Notes: generated by a model not told the origin, from the letters alone. A DNA stretch of 64,000 nucleotides from Haladaptatus sp. R4 (GCF_001625445.1 NZ_LWHG01000028.1:62001-126000), one strand, 5' to 3'. Positions 18,341 through 28,045 are shown, counted from the first letter of the stretch. Numbers and translations are program-made.

Positions 18341-19134
18341 AACGTAAACACGCGCTGGTCGCAGTCCGGACAGGCCAACACCTCGTCCGGCGGGGCGAGG
18401 GGACTCGAAGTTCCGCTGCCACAGCAGTTGTCTGCGCTCGTCACTTCGAGCGGTGCGTCACACACCGGGCAGTCGTTCAGGAACGCGCGGAGCGCCGAGG
18501 CTGATTGCACCCGAACGTCCGAGTCGATGTCGTACTCGTCGAGCGCCCGCGTCGCCGCGACTTCCGCTATCGCGACCGGACGGGAGAGCCACCGTTCGTT
18601 CTCTATCTCGTCCCCTTCGGTCGTGACGACGATGTATTCGTCGTCGTTGACGCTTTCGGTCGTGACGAGCGACGGCGATGCGTTTCGGACGGCCGCCCCG
18701 AGGTTACCTGACCGGAGGGCCGTCATCTCGTCGCGCCAGTCGGTGCGGAACCCTTCGCCCAGATGGAGACTCTCGCCGACGGCGTGAACGATGTCCGCAT
18801 CGAGGAGCGCGGAGAGCGCGCGCTCGCCGACGTCCTCGTCGGGTTCACCGGCCAGCGACCCCGTCTCGGCCGGTGGCTGTGGCTTCGGCGAGAGTCGGGC
18901 GGCGAGCTTCGGCGCGATTTGGGGCGTTCCGGGGACCAGATAGCCTCGGAGGGCGATTGCCGCTCCGCCGACGATGCCGACGGCCGAGGCGACACCGAGG
19001 CGGCGTGTTCGCGTTCCGGGATACAACTTGGTCACGCCCGCGCACGCGGAAAGAAGAATGATAGCATTGAGCACGGTGCACGGCCAACACCGATTCTCAC
19101 CCGTGTACTCCGGATTTCGAAGTTCGTCCAACAT
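18337..19134 (-). CDS. Membrane protein with C-terminal zinc ribbon
   Basis: This 265-residue protein begins [20 protein letters not shown] at the ATG 19134. One or two transmembrane segments follow at residues 20-60 ([14 protein letters not shown] and [22 protein letters not shown]), then a soluble domain. The C-terminus has CPVC and CPDC pairs with an extra CC in SADNCCGSG, forming a zinc-ribbon fold. It is a haloarchaeal type I have seen as an unnamed hypothetical. It converges with the TrmB gene and the two stop codons overlap by four bases. Its function is unknown. Confidence 0.78.
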   Translation of the reverse strand: MLDELRNPEYTGENRCWPCTVLNAIILLSACAGVTKLYPGTRTRRLGVASAVGIVGGAAIALRGYLVPGTPQIAPKLAARLSPKPQPPAETGSLAGEPDEDVGERALSALLDADIVHAVGESLHLGEGFRTDWRDEMTALRSGNLGAAVRNASPSLVTTESVNDDEYIVVTTEGDEIENERWLSRPVAIAEVAATRALDEYDIDSDVRVQSASALRAFLNDCPVCDAPLEVTSADNCCGSGTSSPLAPPDEVLACPDCDQRVFTF

Positions 19135-19239
19135 TGACGAGGGGTTCGAACGCGGGGCGTTTGAAGGTTCGGGAGGTGAGTCGAGAGGATGGACGGAGAA
19201 CACAACTGATATCTCTGACGATTGACTGTTTCCGAGCGA

Positions 19240-20649
19240 ATGAGCGAGCGTGCCCAGAGCGCAGTTCGGCGGTTACTCTCGTTGTTGCCCGTCCTCGTGG
19301 TGAATTTGTTTCCGCTCGTCGGCGTGTTCTCCTTCGGATGGACGGCGACCACCGTCGTCGCACTGTACTGGGTCGAGATGGGTATCGTCGCCTGTTGGTC
19401 GATACCGAAGTCGCTGTTCGCTCGGAGGGTCGATGTGGTGTCCAGCTTGCGATTTCCCCTGTTGGAGTTGCTGGAAAAGCGCGGCGGCAAGTCCCTTTGG
19501 CGGGGCGGACCGCCCGCGTACGTTCGAAATGTCCCCTTCGCGGTCATGCAGGTCGGTATCCTGCTGTTCGTTTGGCTCGCATGGGGACTGTTCCTGCTGG
19601 CGCAACTCGACGTCGGGAGCGCGCTGTCGCCAATGGTCCTGTGGACGGTGGTCATTGCCGGATTCGGAATGGCGGTCGGACGCGGTATCGAGTTTCGGCG
19701 AGAGTATCTCGGCGAGAAACGATACGCCGAGATTTCGCCACGAATCGCACAGCAAGCGACTGCCAGACACATGGTGGTGTTCATGATGTTGCTGTTCGTC
19801 GCCAACACCGCCGGAACGCGAACGGCGAGTCGTTTCGCCGTCGTCGTCATCGTCACGATAAAGCTCCTGACCGAACTGTACCGGTTCCGGTCGGAGTACG
19901 TGAGACCGGACAGCGGCGGACTGCTCGGTCGATTTTTCTCCCTCGATACGGGCGACCTGCCGTCGAGTGTCTCGGCACCGTCCGGGAACCCGGACGAGCG
20001 ATTCCGTCCCGACTCCCGTGCCGTCTTCACCAGTTGTCTCGTTCCGGGGCTGTCGGGACTGGTGAGCCGCGCGGGCTACCTCGCTATCCTCGTCACCCTA
20101 CTCGGGATGCTGGTTTTCGGATGGGTTGGCGTCGCGGTCGGACTCGTCTCGATTGTCCCCATCGTGCTCGGCAAAACCCTCAGTTACTACGCGCTTCGTG
20201 GGACGGTCGAATATCGTCGGTACGACGACGAACTCGTGGCGTACGACTACTGGCTGGACGAACCACAGTGGCGGATCGGTCTCGACGAACTCGATGGGTC
20301 CTCGATACCGCGACAGGTGACGAGTCGGCTCCTCGGGACGGGAGTAATCAGGCTCGATTGGCACGACGGGAACGAACGACACCGGGAGCGACTCGGACCG
20401 TTCGGGAGCGTCAACGACGTCGCGGACGGATTGGGGCTTTCCGCCACCGACGCCGACCAGAAAGACCCCGACCGCGCGGTGTTCGTGGCCGCGATTGGAC
20501 TCACCCTGATGTTCCTCGCGGTTCCCGTCGCCGCAATCGCGTCCGGAAGCCTTCCGCTCGGGAGCGTCGTCATCCTTTCGCTCCTCCTCGGTGCACCCTG
20601 CTTCGTCGTTATCGGCGCGCTTCTCTGGGTCGCCGTGATGAACTGCTGA
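19240..20649 (+). CDS. Polytopic membrane protein (DUF6498-like)
   Basis: This 469-residue protein has about seven or eight transmembrane helices. I chose the ATG at 19240; a TTG at 19222 would add six residues. The N-terminal half has LLPVLVVNLFPLVGVFSFGW and the WVEMGIVACWSIPK segment typical of haloarchaeal DUF6498 proteins (recognised from memory). The middle is soluble, and a final pair of helices closes the protein. Its role is unknown. The AKR gene begins 56 bases downstream with its own TTTAC promoter-like box. Confidence 0.75.
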   Translation: MSERAQSAVRRLLSLLPVLVVNLFPLVGVFSFGWTATTVVALYWVEMGIVACWSIPKSLFARRVDVVSSLRFPLLELLEKRGGKSLWRGGPPAYVRNVPFAVMQVGILLFVWLAWGLFLLAQLDVGSALSPMVLWTVVIAGFGMAVGRGIEFRREYLGEKRYAEISPRIAQQATARHMVVFMMLLFVANTAGTRTASRFAVVVIVTIKLLTELYRFRSEYVRPDSGGLLGRFFSLDTGDLPSSVSAPSGNPDERFRPDSRAVFTSCLVPGLSGLVSRAGYLAILVTLLGMLVFGWVGVAVGLVSIVPIVLGKTLSYYALRGTVEYRRYDDELVAYDYWLDEPQWRIGLDELDGSSIPRQVTSRLLGTGVIRLDWHDGNERHRERLGPFGSVNDVADGLGLSATDADQKDPDRAVFVAAIGLTLMFLAVPVAAIASGSLPLGSVVILSLLLGAPCFVVIGALLWVAVMNC

Positions 20650-20705
20650 CGCCCGACGTACTTCGCCCACAGTTCTTTACCCGAAGTCGGAGTAGAAAGC
20701 TAGCG

Positions 20706-21692
20706 ATGACCGAGATGCAGTACACGAAACTGGGGAGCACGGGTCTCGAAGTGTCGCGGCTCTGTCTGGGCTGTATGAACTTCGGGAGCGAACACGAGTG
20801 GATGATGAACGACGAGGAGGCCAGCCTCGATCTCATCGACCGGGCGCTGGAACTGGGCATCAACTTCCTCGACACTGCGAACGTCTACTCCCACGGCGAA
20901 AGCGAGGAGATCGTCGGCAAGGCCATCGAGGGGCGCAACCGCGACGAACTCGTGATCGCCACGAAGGTGTTCGGCGGGATGGGGGAGTACCCGAACGGGC
21001 AGGGACTCTCCCGGAAGCACATCCTCGATCAAGCGGAGGCCAGCCTCGACCGACTCGGAACGGACTACATCGACCTGTATCAGATCCACCGCTGGGACGA
21101 GACCACGCCGATCGATGAGACGCTCTCGGCGCTCGACCACCTCGTCGAGACGGGGAAGGTCCGCTACATCGGTGCGAGCACGATGGCGGGGTGGCAGTTC
21201 ACGAAGGCGCTGTACCGAAGCGACATCGAGGACTACGAGCGCTTTACCTGCATGCAACCGGAGTACAACCTCGTGGACCGCCACGAGGAGGAGAACCTCC
21301 TGCCCGTGTGTGACGCGGAAGGCGTCGGCGTCATCCCGTGGTCGCCGCTTGGTGGCGGGTTCCTGACCGGGAAGTACCACCGTGACGAGGACGTTACCGA
21401 AGGGCGAGCGACGAGCGACGAGTACACCGAGGAGCGGTTCACCGACGAGAACTGGGCCGTGTTGGACGAGGTTCGTGCCATCGCCGAGGAAAAAGGCGTC
21501 TCGGCCGCGCAGGTCAGTCTCGCGTGGCTGCTCCACAAGCCCGTCGTGGATTCGCCCATCATCGGCCCACGAACGGAAGACCATTTGGTCGAGAACGTCG
21601 CGTCGCTCGACGTTTCGCTCTCGGACGAGGAACTGGAGCGACTCGAATCGCCGAAATCGCCGGTGTGGTCCCGCGAGATAGCCAATATCTGA
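20706..21692 (+). CDS. Aldo/keto reductase family oxidoreductase
   Basis: This 328-residue enzyme has the full AKR tetrad: Asp56 and Tyr61 in FLDTANVYSHG, Lys87 in VIATKVF and His128 in QIHRWDE. The NADP(H)-binding end has IGPRTEDHLVENV near the C-terminus. The sequence resembles the general-stress/YajO-type AKR group. It reduces aldehydes or ketones, possibly sugar derivatives given the neighbours. The frame is open upstream for 1.5 kb through the previous gene's shadow, so the ATG at 20706, which opens MTEMQYTKLGSTGLEVS, is the real start. Confidence 0.92.
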   Translation: MTEMQYTKLGSTGLEVSRLCLGCMNFGSEHEWMMNDEEASLDLIDRALELGINFLDTANVYSHGESEEIVGKAIEGRNRDELVIATKVFGGMGEYPNGQGLSRKHILDQAEASLDRLGTDYIDLYQIHRWDETTPIDETLSALDHLVETGKVRYIGASTMAGWQFTKALYRSDIEDYERFTCMQPEYNLVDRHEEENLLPVCDAEGVGVIPWSPLGGGFLTGKYHRDEDVTEGRATSDEYTEERFTDENWAVLDEVRAIAEEKGVSAAQVSLAWLLHKPVVDSPIIGPRTEDHLVENVASLDVSLSDEELERLESPKSPVWSREIANI

Positions 21693-21750
21693 TATTTCTC
21701 CCGTCGAAATCCGATGGGATTCCGTTTTACCGGTCGAACGTCGGTCGTGC

Positions 21751-21813
21751 CCGTCACGAAATGGCCAATGACCGTCACGAAATGGCCAATGACCGTTACG
21801 GAATGGCCAAAGA
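21751..21813. repeat. Three tandem 21-base repeats with TGGCCA palindromes
   Basis: Units start at 21751, 21772 and 21793; the first two are identical and the third has four changes. Each carries the palindrome TGGCCA (21762, 21783 and 21804) in the context AAATGGCCAA. A period of 21 bases places the sites on one face of the helix, as in cooperative operator arrays. A TATA box follows 13 bases later. Confidence 0.75.
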
Positions 21814-22030
21814 ACACCACGATAGGAATATAAAGGCGGGGGAGTGCCACTCCTCGTGTTACGTTTCGAAGGCGTTCGAACCCCCCACCGTCCCCCTTTT
21901 TCACGTAATTTCGACGATATATGATGATTATCGGCCATAAATAGTTTTAGTCATTCGAGATACAAGCAACACGAACGTGATACATCGTGTATAAAAAATC
22001 TAACAACGGCTGTAGTCAATCGCACCAAAG

Positions 22031-22038
22031 TTATAAAT
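22031..22038 (+). promoter_or_regulatory. TATA box of the sugar ABC operon
   Basis: TTATAAAT lies 25-32 bases before the ATG at 22063, which fits a leaderless start for the five-gene operon. Confidence 0.65.
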
Positions 22039-22062
22039 GGGGCAGTTCCGTCTTACAAAAGT

Positions 22063-23520
22063 ATGGTGGGTGTTAACGACCATGATAGAGATCGCCGGCG
22101 GGACGGCGTCTCCCGGCGGACTTTCGTAAAGGCCGCCGGAGTCTCCGGAACCGCCGTCGGTCTCGCTGGCTGTATCGGCCAAGGGAAATCGGCCAACTCC
22201 AACGTCGTCAAATTTGCCGCCGATTCGGACGCGGCCGACCAGCAAAAGCCGATAAACGATGCGCTTCACGAAGCTGGTCTGTCGAAGGATATCCACGTCG
22301 AAATCCTTCCCGGTTCGAGCAACACCGACGTCCGTCAGGCCCAGTATCAACGGTGGCTCTCGGCGGATCTGGCCGAACCGGACATGTTGATGATGGACAG
22401 CGGTTGGGCGCTGACGTTCATCGCTCGGAGGCAGGTGATGAACCTCAGCGAAAACCTTCCGGAGGACCTGACGAAGAAAGTTAACAAGGACTACTTCCAG
22501 GCCAGCGTCCAAACGGCGAAATCCAACGACGACGACCTGTACGCGATACCGATCTTCCCGGATTTCCCGACGATGCTGTATCGAAAGGACCTCGTGAAGA
22601 AGGCAGGGTTCAGCCCCGACGAGGAGGACTGGGCGACGAACTCGATTTCGTGGAAGAAGTTTTCCAAGGTCGTCAAGAAGGTCAAAGACCAGAACGACCT
22701 CAAATACGGATACACGTTCCAAGCCAACATCTACGAAGGGCTCTCGTGCTGTGACTTCAACGAGTTCATGACTTCCTGGGGCGGGTCGTTTTTCGGCTCG
22801 CACGACAACCTGTTCGGTCCCATCGGCAAGCGACCGGTGACCGTCGACGAAAAACCGGTCCTCGATTCCATCAAGATGATTCGGACCTTCATCCACGGGT
22901 CGGGCGGTTCGGGGACGTTACAGGGCTACGAAGGAGGTATCGCCCCGACGGCCGTTCTCTCGTGGACCGAGGACACGTCGATGGCTCCGTTCACCAACGA
23001 GCAAGCGGTCGCACACCGCAACTGGCCGTACGCTATCGTCACCAACGGGGCGGACGACGTGTTCGGCAAGGACCTCGGCGTCATGCCGATTCCGTACGGC
23101 GTCAAGCCGGACGAGGCGAAGTACAAGGGAACCGGCGGCCCCGCTGCCGCCCTCGGTGGCTGGCATATGGTCGTCAACCCGAACACCCCGAAACAAAAGC
23201 AGACTTTCGAGGTCATTCGGGCGATGATGCAACCGTCGGTCAAGTTGAAGATGTTCCAAATCCTCGGGTGGATTCCGCCGGAGCCACAACTGCTCAAATC
23301 GAAGCAGGCGAAGCAGGTTCCCGTCATCGGAAGATACGTGAATCAGCTCCGCATCGCCGGACAGAATGCGGTTCCACGACCGGTCACGGCGGTCTGGCCA
23401 CAGGAATCGGGAAAGATCGCTCAACAGGTGCACGCGGCGTACGCCAACGAGGCCTCGCCGGAATCCGCGATGTCCACCCTGAAAAGCCAGTTGAGTCAAA
23501 TTGAAAACTACAACAAGTAA
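22063..23520 (+). CDS. Sugar ABC transporter substrate-binding lipoprotein
   Basis: This 485-residue protein belongs to extracellular solute-binding protein family 1. The N-terminus has a twin-arginine motif SRRTFVK (residues 17-23), a hydrophobic stretch and a lipobox LAGC with Cys37. It should therefore be exported folded by Tat and anchored in the membrane by lipid. The body shows family features such as QAQYQRWLSADLAEPDMLMMD and KWHMVVNP-like segments. It captures a sugar or oligosaccharide for the permeases encoded immediately downstream (two-base gap). The ligand is not predictable from sequence; the neighbouring TrmB and MocA genes favour a carbohydrate or polyol. Confidence 0.93.
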   Translation: MVGVNDHDRDRRRDGVSRRTFVKAAGVSGTAVGLAGCIGQGKSANSNVVKFAADSDAADQQKPINDALHEAGLSKDIHVEILPGSSNTDVRQAQYQRWLSADLAEPDMLMMDSGWALTFIARRQVMNLSENLPEDLTKKVNKDYFQASVQTAKSNDDDLYAIPIFPDFPTMLYRKDLVKKAGFSPDEEDWATNSISWKKFSKVVKKVKDQNDLKYGYTFQANIYEGLSCCDFNEFMTSWGGSFFGSHDNLFGPIGKRPVTVDEKPVLDSIKMIRTFIHGSGGSGTLQGYEGGIAPTAVLSWTEDTSMAPFTNEQAVAHRNWPYAIVTNGADDVFGKDLGVMPIPYGVKPDEAKYKGTGGPAAALGGWHMVVNPNTPKQKQTFEVIRAMMQPSVKLKMFQILGWIPPEPQLLKSKQAKQVPVIGRYVNQLRIAGQNAVPRPVTAVWPQESGKIAQQVHAAYANEASPESAMSTLKSQLSQIENYNK

Positions 23521-23522
23521 TC

Positions 23523-24515
23523 ATGGCAGCTGAAGAACCAACGGAACACGGATTGCGGGAGCAGCCACGATCCGGTGCCTATGCGGGCGCAGTTCGCTGG
23601 ATAGAGAGCTTGAGCGAGACGCAGTTCGCCTACCTCCTCTTGATTCCCGCGTTGCTGTTGCTCGCCGTCATCGCGTTCTGGCCGCTCCTGCGTACGTTCG
23701 AGATGTCATTGCACGCAGACAGCATTCGCGGCGCGGCTCAACTCGGCGAGTTCGTCGGGTTCGAGAACTACGCGAACCTGCTGACGGGGAAACTCGATAC
23801 GGTTGCCCTACCGCAACCGTTCATCGATCTCAGTTCACCGTTCAAAAGCGCCCTCATCGTCACGTTCATCTTCACCATCGTGAGCGTCATCTTCGAGACC
23901 ATCGTCGGTTTCGGACAAGCGCTCGTGCTGGACCAGGATTTCCGTGGACGGCGCTGGGTTCGGGTGGCGATTATCCTCCCGTGGGCCGTTCCCATCGTCA
24001 TCCAAGGGATGATCTTCTACCTGCTCTTCCAACCGGGAATCGGGTTCGGGGCGGATATCCTCCACAACTTGTTGGGCTACTCGACGACGCCGCTGGTCAA
24101 CAGTCCCGAGGCGTTGTCGATCATCATCGTGGCCGACGTGTGGAAGACGACGGCGTTCATGGCCCTGCTCATCCTCGCCGGACTCCAGAGTATCGACCGG
24201 AGCCTCTACGACGTGGCGAAGGTCGCTGGCGCGTCGAGGTGGCAGCAGTTCAGGATGATCACCCTGCCGCTCGTCTTCCCGACCGTGATGGTCGCGATGT
24301 TGTTCCGCACCATCGCGGCGATGCGGATTTACGGGCTCATCCAGACCATGTCCGGGTGTACGACCGTTCCCTCGCTGTCCTGTCTCGTCGTCACGACGTT
24401 CAGCGTTCGGCGGTACGGGACGGCGTCCGCGATCGCGTTCGTCACGGCGGCCATCATCGGCATCGTCGTGACCGTGTACATCGTGAAATTCCGCGAGAGC
24501 GCAGGAGGGATCTAA
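23523..24515 (+). CDS. Sugar ABC transporter permease (MalF/UgpA type)
   Basis: This 330-residue permease has six transmembrane segments, starting with FAYLLLIPALLLLAVIAFWPLL near residue 35. The cytoplasmic EAA loop that docks on the ATPase reads VAKVAGASRWQQFRMITLP (near residue 235). The family matches MalF/UgpA-type carbohydrate permeases. The downstream permease ATG follows the stop codon directly (TAAATG), indicating coupled translation. Confidence 0.92.
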   Translation: MAAEEPTEHGLREQPRSGAYAGAVRWIESLSETQFAYLLLIPALLLLAVIAFWPLLRTFEMSLHADSIRGAAQLGEFVGFENYANLLTGKLDTVALPQPFIDLSSPFKSALIVTFIFTIVSVIFETIVGFGQALVLDQDFRGRRWVRVAIILPWAVPIVIQGMIFYLLFQPGIGFGADILHNLLGYSTTPLVNSPEALSIIIVADVWKTTAFMALLILAGLQSIDRSLYDVAKVAGASRWQQFRMITLPLVFPTVMVAMLFRTIAAMRIYGLIQTMSGCTTVPSLSCLVVTTFSVRRYGTASAIAFVTAAIIGIVVTVYIVKFRESAGGI

Positions 24516-25451
24516 ATGGCGCAAGCCGATGAAACGACGGCCGATGGGGACCAGCCATCGGGGCTGATCAACCGGTGGGCGAAAGGGTCCATGCAGAATC
24601 CGGACAAGACCTACCGCGGGTTGTTCTACCTCGTCATGGTGTTCTTCCTGTTCACCACGCTGTTCCCGCTCTACTGGTTGCTCGTCATCGCGCTGACGCC
24701 GAGCAATCAAATCTCCGACATGGGGTTGACTCCGAAGGGATTCAATCCGCACGTGTTCGTGGAGATATTCCAGCGCTTACCGTTCCACGTCTTCATGTTC
24801 AACAGCTTCGTGCTCGCGCTGGTGACGACGATCATCGTGTTGGTGCTCGCGAGCCTCGCGGGCTACGTGTTCGGGAGACTCGACTTCCCCGGCCGTGGGC
24901 CGCTGATGTTGCTCATCCTCGCGATCTCGTACTTCCCACCGGCGGCGTTCCTCATCCCGCTGTTCCAACTGTTCACGGGGAACGTGAGCATTCTCGGGCT
25001 GAGTCCGCCGATGCTCTACAACACGCCGGGAGCGCTGTTGCTCCCGTTCAGCGCCCTGTTCATGCCGCTCTCGATATTCATCCTGACGACGTTCTACGCC
25101 CAAATCCCGGACGGGTTGGAGGACGCCGCACGGATCGAGGGTACCACGCGACTGGGCGCGCTGTTCCGCGTCATCATCCCGCTGTCGGCACCCGGCGTCG
25201 CCACGGCGGGCGTGCTAACGTTTATCAACGTGTACAACGAGTTCTTCTTCTCGTACCTGATGACGGACGGACAGGCGAAACACTGGGCACCACTTCTGTG
25301 GGGCATTCTGGGCTACCAGGGCCAGTACGCATCGTTCTACAACCTCATGGCGGCGGCGAGCATCGTGGGCATCCTGCCCATCGCAATCCTCGTCGTCATC
25401 GCGCAGGAGAAAATCGTCAGTGGACTCACCTCTGGCGCACTGAAGGAGTGA
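24516..25451 (+). CDS. Sugar ABC transporter permease (MalG/UgpE type)
   Basis: This 311-residue permease has six transmembrane segments. The first is GLFYLVMVFFLFTTLFPLYW and the EAA loop is DAARIEGTTRLGALFRVIIPL. It pairs with the upstream MalF-type protein to form the membrane channel of the importer. The ATG directly follows the preceding stop codon. Confidence 0.92.
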   Translation: MAQADETTADGDQPSGLINRWAKGSMQNPDKTYRGLFYLVMVFFLFTTLFPLYWLLVIALTPSNQISDMGLTPKGFNPHVFVEIFQRLPFHVFMFNSFVLALVTTIIVLVLASLAGYVFGRLDFPGRGPLMLLILAISYFPPAAFLIPLFQLFTGNVSILGLSPPMLYNTPGALLLPFSALFMPLSIFILTTFYAQIPDGLEDAARIEGTTRLGALFRVIIPLSAPGVATAGVLTFINVYNEFFFSYLMTDGQAKHWAPLLWGILGYQGQYASFYNLMAAASIVGILPIAILVVIAQEKIVSGLTSGALKE

Positions 25452-25457
25452 TACACA

Positions 25458-26645
25458 ATGGGTGAAGTTAACTTAGAACACGTTTCGAAACAGTACGATG
25501 ATGTAACGGCAGTCGACGACATGAATCTGGAGATCAAGGACGGCGAGTTCATCACGCTCGTCGGCCCGTCCGGATGTGGGAAATCCACGACCCTAGAGAC
25601 CATCGCCGGTCTCACGATTCCGACGGATGGGACGATTTCCATCGCCGGACGGGAGGTAACGACCCTCCCGCCGAAGGACCGTGGTATCGCCATGGTGTTC
25701 CAGAACATCGCGTTGTTCCCGCACATGGACGTGTACGACAACATCAGCTTCGGGCTTCGGCTCCGGAAGTACGATACGGACGAGGTGGACCGCCGGGTCG
25801 ACCGGGCGGCCGAAATCGTCCAACTCGAAGGCATGCTCGACCGGATGCCGGACGAGATGTCCGGCGGCCAACGCCAGCGTGTCGCCATCGCGCGCGCCAT
25901 CGTCCGTGATCCGGAAGTGTTCCTGATGGACGAGCCGCTGGCGAACCTCGACGCCAAACTGCGCGTTCACATGCGGACCGAACTCCAGCGGCTTCAGAAG
26001 GAACTCGACGCGACCATCATCTACGTCACGCACGACCAGGCGGAGGCGATGACGATGTCCGACCGCGTCGCGGTCATCAATCAGGGGGAACTCCAGCAGT
26101 TCGATCCCCCGCTCGTCTGTTACAACGAACCGAAGAACCTGTTCGTCGCTGGGTTCATCGGCTCGCCGAGCATGAACTTCGTCGAGGGAACGATAGACGC
26201 GAACGGGTTGGCGACGGAGGATTACCACGTCCAGTTCGACCCCGGCCAACTCAGCGGTGTCGCGCCGGACGACGAGGTGACGATGGGGGTCCGTCCCGAA
26301 GACGTGTACCTCCTCGACGATGCGGACGACGTGGCGAACCCCACGGATACCATCTCGGCCCGAACGGACGTGCTCGAACCGATGGGCGACGAGATATTCG
26401 TCTACTTGCTGACGGGCGGCGCGAGTTCGGAGGGGATGGACGCCGAAGCGGACGATTCCCACCAGCTCCTGATGAGCGTGGACCCCGACAAGGACATCGA
26501 GACCGACCAGGAAGTGGAGGTCATCCTCGACCGGGAACGCATCCATCTGTTCGATACGGAGACCGGCGACGCCATCGCGCACGGACTGGAGTTCGCCTCG
26601 GTCGGAACGGGGGCTACCGGTACGGAAGCGGAGGGGGACGACTGA
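25458..26645 (+). CDS. Sugar ABC transporter ATP-binding protein (MalK/UgpC type)
   Basis: This 395-residue ATPase has Walker A GPSGCGKST near residues 36-44, signature MSGGQRQRVAIARA near 134, Walker B VFLMDEPLANLDAKLR near 155 and the H-loop YVTHDQAEAMTM near 190. The C-terminal 150 residues form the TOBE-type regulatory domain of MalK relatives, with an acidic haloarchaeal insertion (SSEGMDAEADDSHQ). It powers the importer encoded by the two permease genes upstream. Confidence 0.94.
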   Translation: MGEVNLEHVSKQYDDVTAVDDMNLEIKDGEFITLVGPSGCGKSTTLETIAGLTIPTDGTISIAGREVTTLPPKDRGIAMVFQNIALFPHMDVYDNISFGLRLRKYDTDEVDRRVDRAAEIVQLEGMLDRMPDEMSGGQRQRVAIARAIVRDPEVFLMDEPLANLDAKLRVHMRTELQRLQKELDATIIYVTHDQAEAMTMSDRVAVINQGELQQFDPPLVCYNEPKNLFVAGFIGSPSMNFVEGTIDANGLATEDYHVQFDPGQLSGVAPDDEVTMGVRPEDVYLLDDADDVANPTDTISARTDVLEPMGDEIFVYLLTGGASSEGMDAEADDSHQLLMSVDPDKDIETDQEVEVILDRERIHLFDTETGDAIAHGLEFASVGTGATGTEAEGDD

Positions 26646-26646
26646 G

Positions 26647-26850
26647 ATGGTGACGGAACTCGGTTGGTTCTATCTGGGCGCGGGTACGTTCCTGTTCTTC
26701 TTCTGGGCGTACGGCATCGCGTCGTTCGTCTTCGACGTGAAGAACAAGATCATCCCCGGTATTCGAGGACTGCTCGCGGACCGGAAAGACAGAAAAGCGG
26801 AGGAAGAACGTGAGCGCGAACGCGAAGAAAAGAAACAGCAGTTGTATTGA
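26647..26850 (+). CDS. Small membrane protein with charged coiled-coil tail, ABC operon
   Basis: This 67-residue protein begins one base after the ATPase stop. It has one transmembrane helix (LGWFYLGAGTFLFFFWAYGIA, residues 5-25), a short loop, and then a highly charged helix rich in E, R and K (residues 44-64) that should project into the cytoplasm. Such small proteins are found at the end of haloarchaeal sugar ABC operons. Its role is unknown; stabilising the transporter or linking it to a regulator is a guess. Confidence 0.75.
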   Translation: MVTELGWFYLGAGTFLFFFWAYGIASFVFDVKNKIIPGIRGLLADRKDRKAEEEREREREEKKQQLY

Positions 26851-26977
26851 CGTGCGCCCGTTTACCCACCCGAGTTCGTCTCGACCACGGCAAAAACTGC
26901 CGAAGAATCCTTCCGTCACGGCGGAGTGGCACGACGAAAGGAAAAGAATAACACCGTCTCACCGGTGAGCGGTAACT

Positions 26978-28045
26978 ATGAGTGCCAGTGAGCCGGTTCG
27001 AGTTGGGTTCGTCGGTCTCGGAAATATTGGACATTATCACGCCGACCGCGTCACTGACTTACGCCACGAAATCGTCGGTGGTGTCGATATCAACCCCGAC
27101 GCGCGCGCCCGATTCGCCGAGAAATACGACACCCGCTCGTTCGAGAGCTACGAGGAACTGTACGAGTCGGACATCGACGCCGTCGTCGTCACGACGCCGA
27201 ACAAATTCCACGAGGAGTACGCCATCTCCGCGCTCGATGCGGGGCTCGACGTTCTTTTGGAAAAGCCGCTCGCCCACACGCTGGAGAGCGCGGAGCGCAT
27301 CGCGGAGGCGGCCCGCAACGCCGAGGGATTCTGTATGGTCGGCTTCCACAACCGCTTCCGGACCCCCGTCGAGGTCATCAAGGGCTATCAGGACGAGGGT
27401 CGTTTCGGGAAGACGCGCCACGTCGAAGCCAATTACATCCGACGCCGTGGCATCCCCGGCCGTGGCTCCTGGTTCACGAACCGCGACGTCGCCGGCGGCG
27501 GTGCCCTCATCGACATCGGCGTTCACGCCATCGACCTCGCGCTTCACCTCCACGACTTCCCGAACGTGAAGGAAGTCAGCGGCGAGGTTCGATCGCAGTT
27601 CGGTGACCGAGACGACTACACGTACCTCGAAATGTGGGGCGACGACACGGACTCGGGCGCGTTCACCGTCGATGACTCCGTGACCGCGTTCATCCGTTGT
27701 GAGGGCGGCAAGACCATCTCGCTCGAAGTCGCGTGGGCCGCGAACCGCTCGTCGAGCGAGGAGTACTTCGTCCGCGGCACCGACGCGGGCGCGAGCTTCG
27801 ACAAGCACGACGACTCGCTCACCATCTACGAGACGAGCATGGTCGGGTCCGACCACTTCTCGGACACCAACGTCAAGACTCGTCAGGAGGACGCCCACAA
27901 AGCCGAACAGCGCGTCTTCTTCGAAGCGGTTCGGGACAACGTCGCACCGAAGATGAACACCATCGAACAGGCTCTCACGGTCCAGCGCGTCATCGACGCC
28001 GTCTACCGCTCGTCACAGGACGAGAAAGCAGTCCAGTTGGACTGA
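26978..28045 (+). CDS. Gfo/Idh/MocA family NAD(P)-dependent oxidoreductase
   Basis: This is a 355-residue enzyme. The N-terminal Rossmann domain has VGFVGLGNIGHYHADR, and LEKPLAHTLESAE carries the conserved EKP lysine near residue 94. The C-terminal beta-sheet domain has the family's GGGALIDIGVHAIDLALHL with catalytic Asp and His. It probably oxidises or reduces a sugar or inositol derivative taken up by the importer just upstream (127-base gap). The substrate is unknown. A second, distant paralogue is at 31837-32937. Confidence 0.92.
   Translation: MSASEPVRVGFVGLGNIGHYHADRVTDLRHEIVGGVDINPDARARFAEKYDTRSFESYEELYESDIDAVVVTTPNKFHEEYAISALDAGLDVLLEKPLAHTLESAERIAEAARNAEGFCMVGFHNRFRTPVEVIKGYQDEGRFGKTRHVEANYIRRRGIPGRGSWFTNRDVAGGGALIDIGVHAIDLALHLHDFPNVKEVSGEVRSQFGDRDDYTYLEMWGDDTDSGAFTVDDSVTAFIRCEGGKTISLEVAWAANRSSSEEYFVRGTDAGASFDKHDDSLTIYETSMVGSDHFSDTNVKTRQEDAHKAEQRVFFEAVRDNVAPKMNTIEQALTVQRVIDAVYRSSQDEKAVQLD

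Larger units (their letters stand above)
21693..22062. other. Regulatory intergenic region before the ABC importer
   Basis: This 370-base stretch holds three TGGCCA-centred 21-base repeats (21751-21813) and a TATA box at 21827-21834. A 22-codon GTG mini-frame begins 22 bases after that box (21856-21924). A second promoter next to the importer has its TATA box at 22031. The far part (21900-22060) is AT-rich. Confidence 0.6.

Noticed and set aside
19134-20705. Upstream extension of the aldo/keto reductase frame
   Set aside because: It only reads through the neighbouring membrane protein in another frame; the ATG at 20706 starts at the known AKR beginning.
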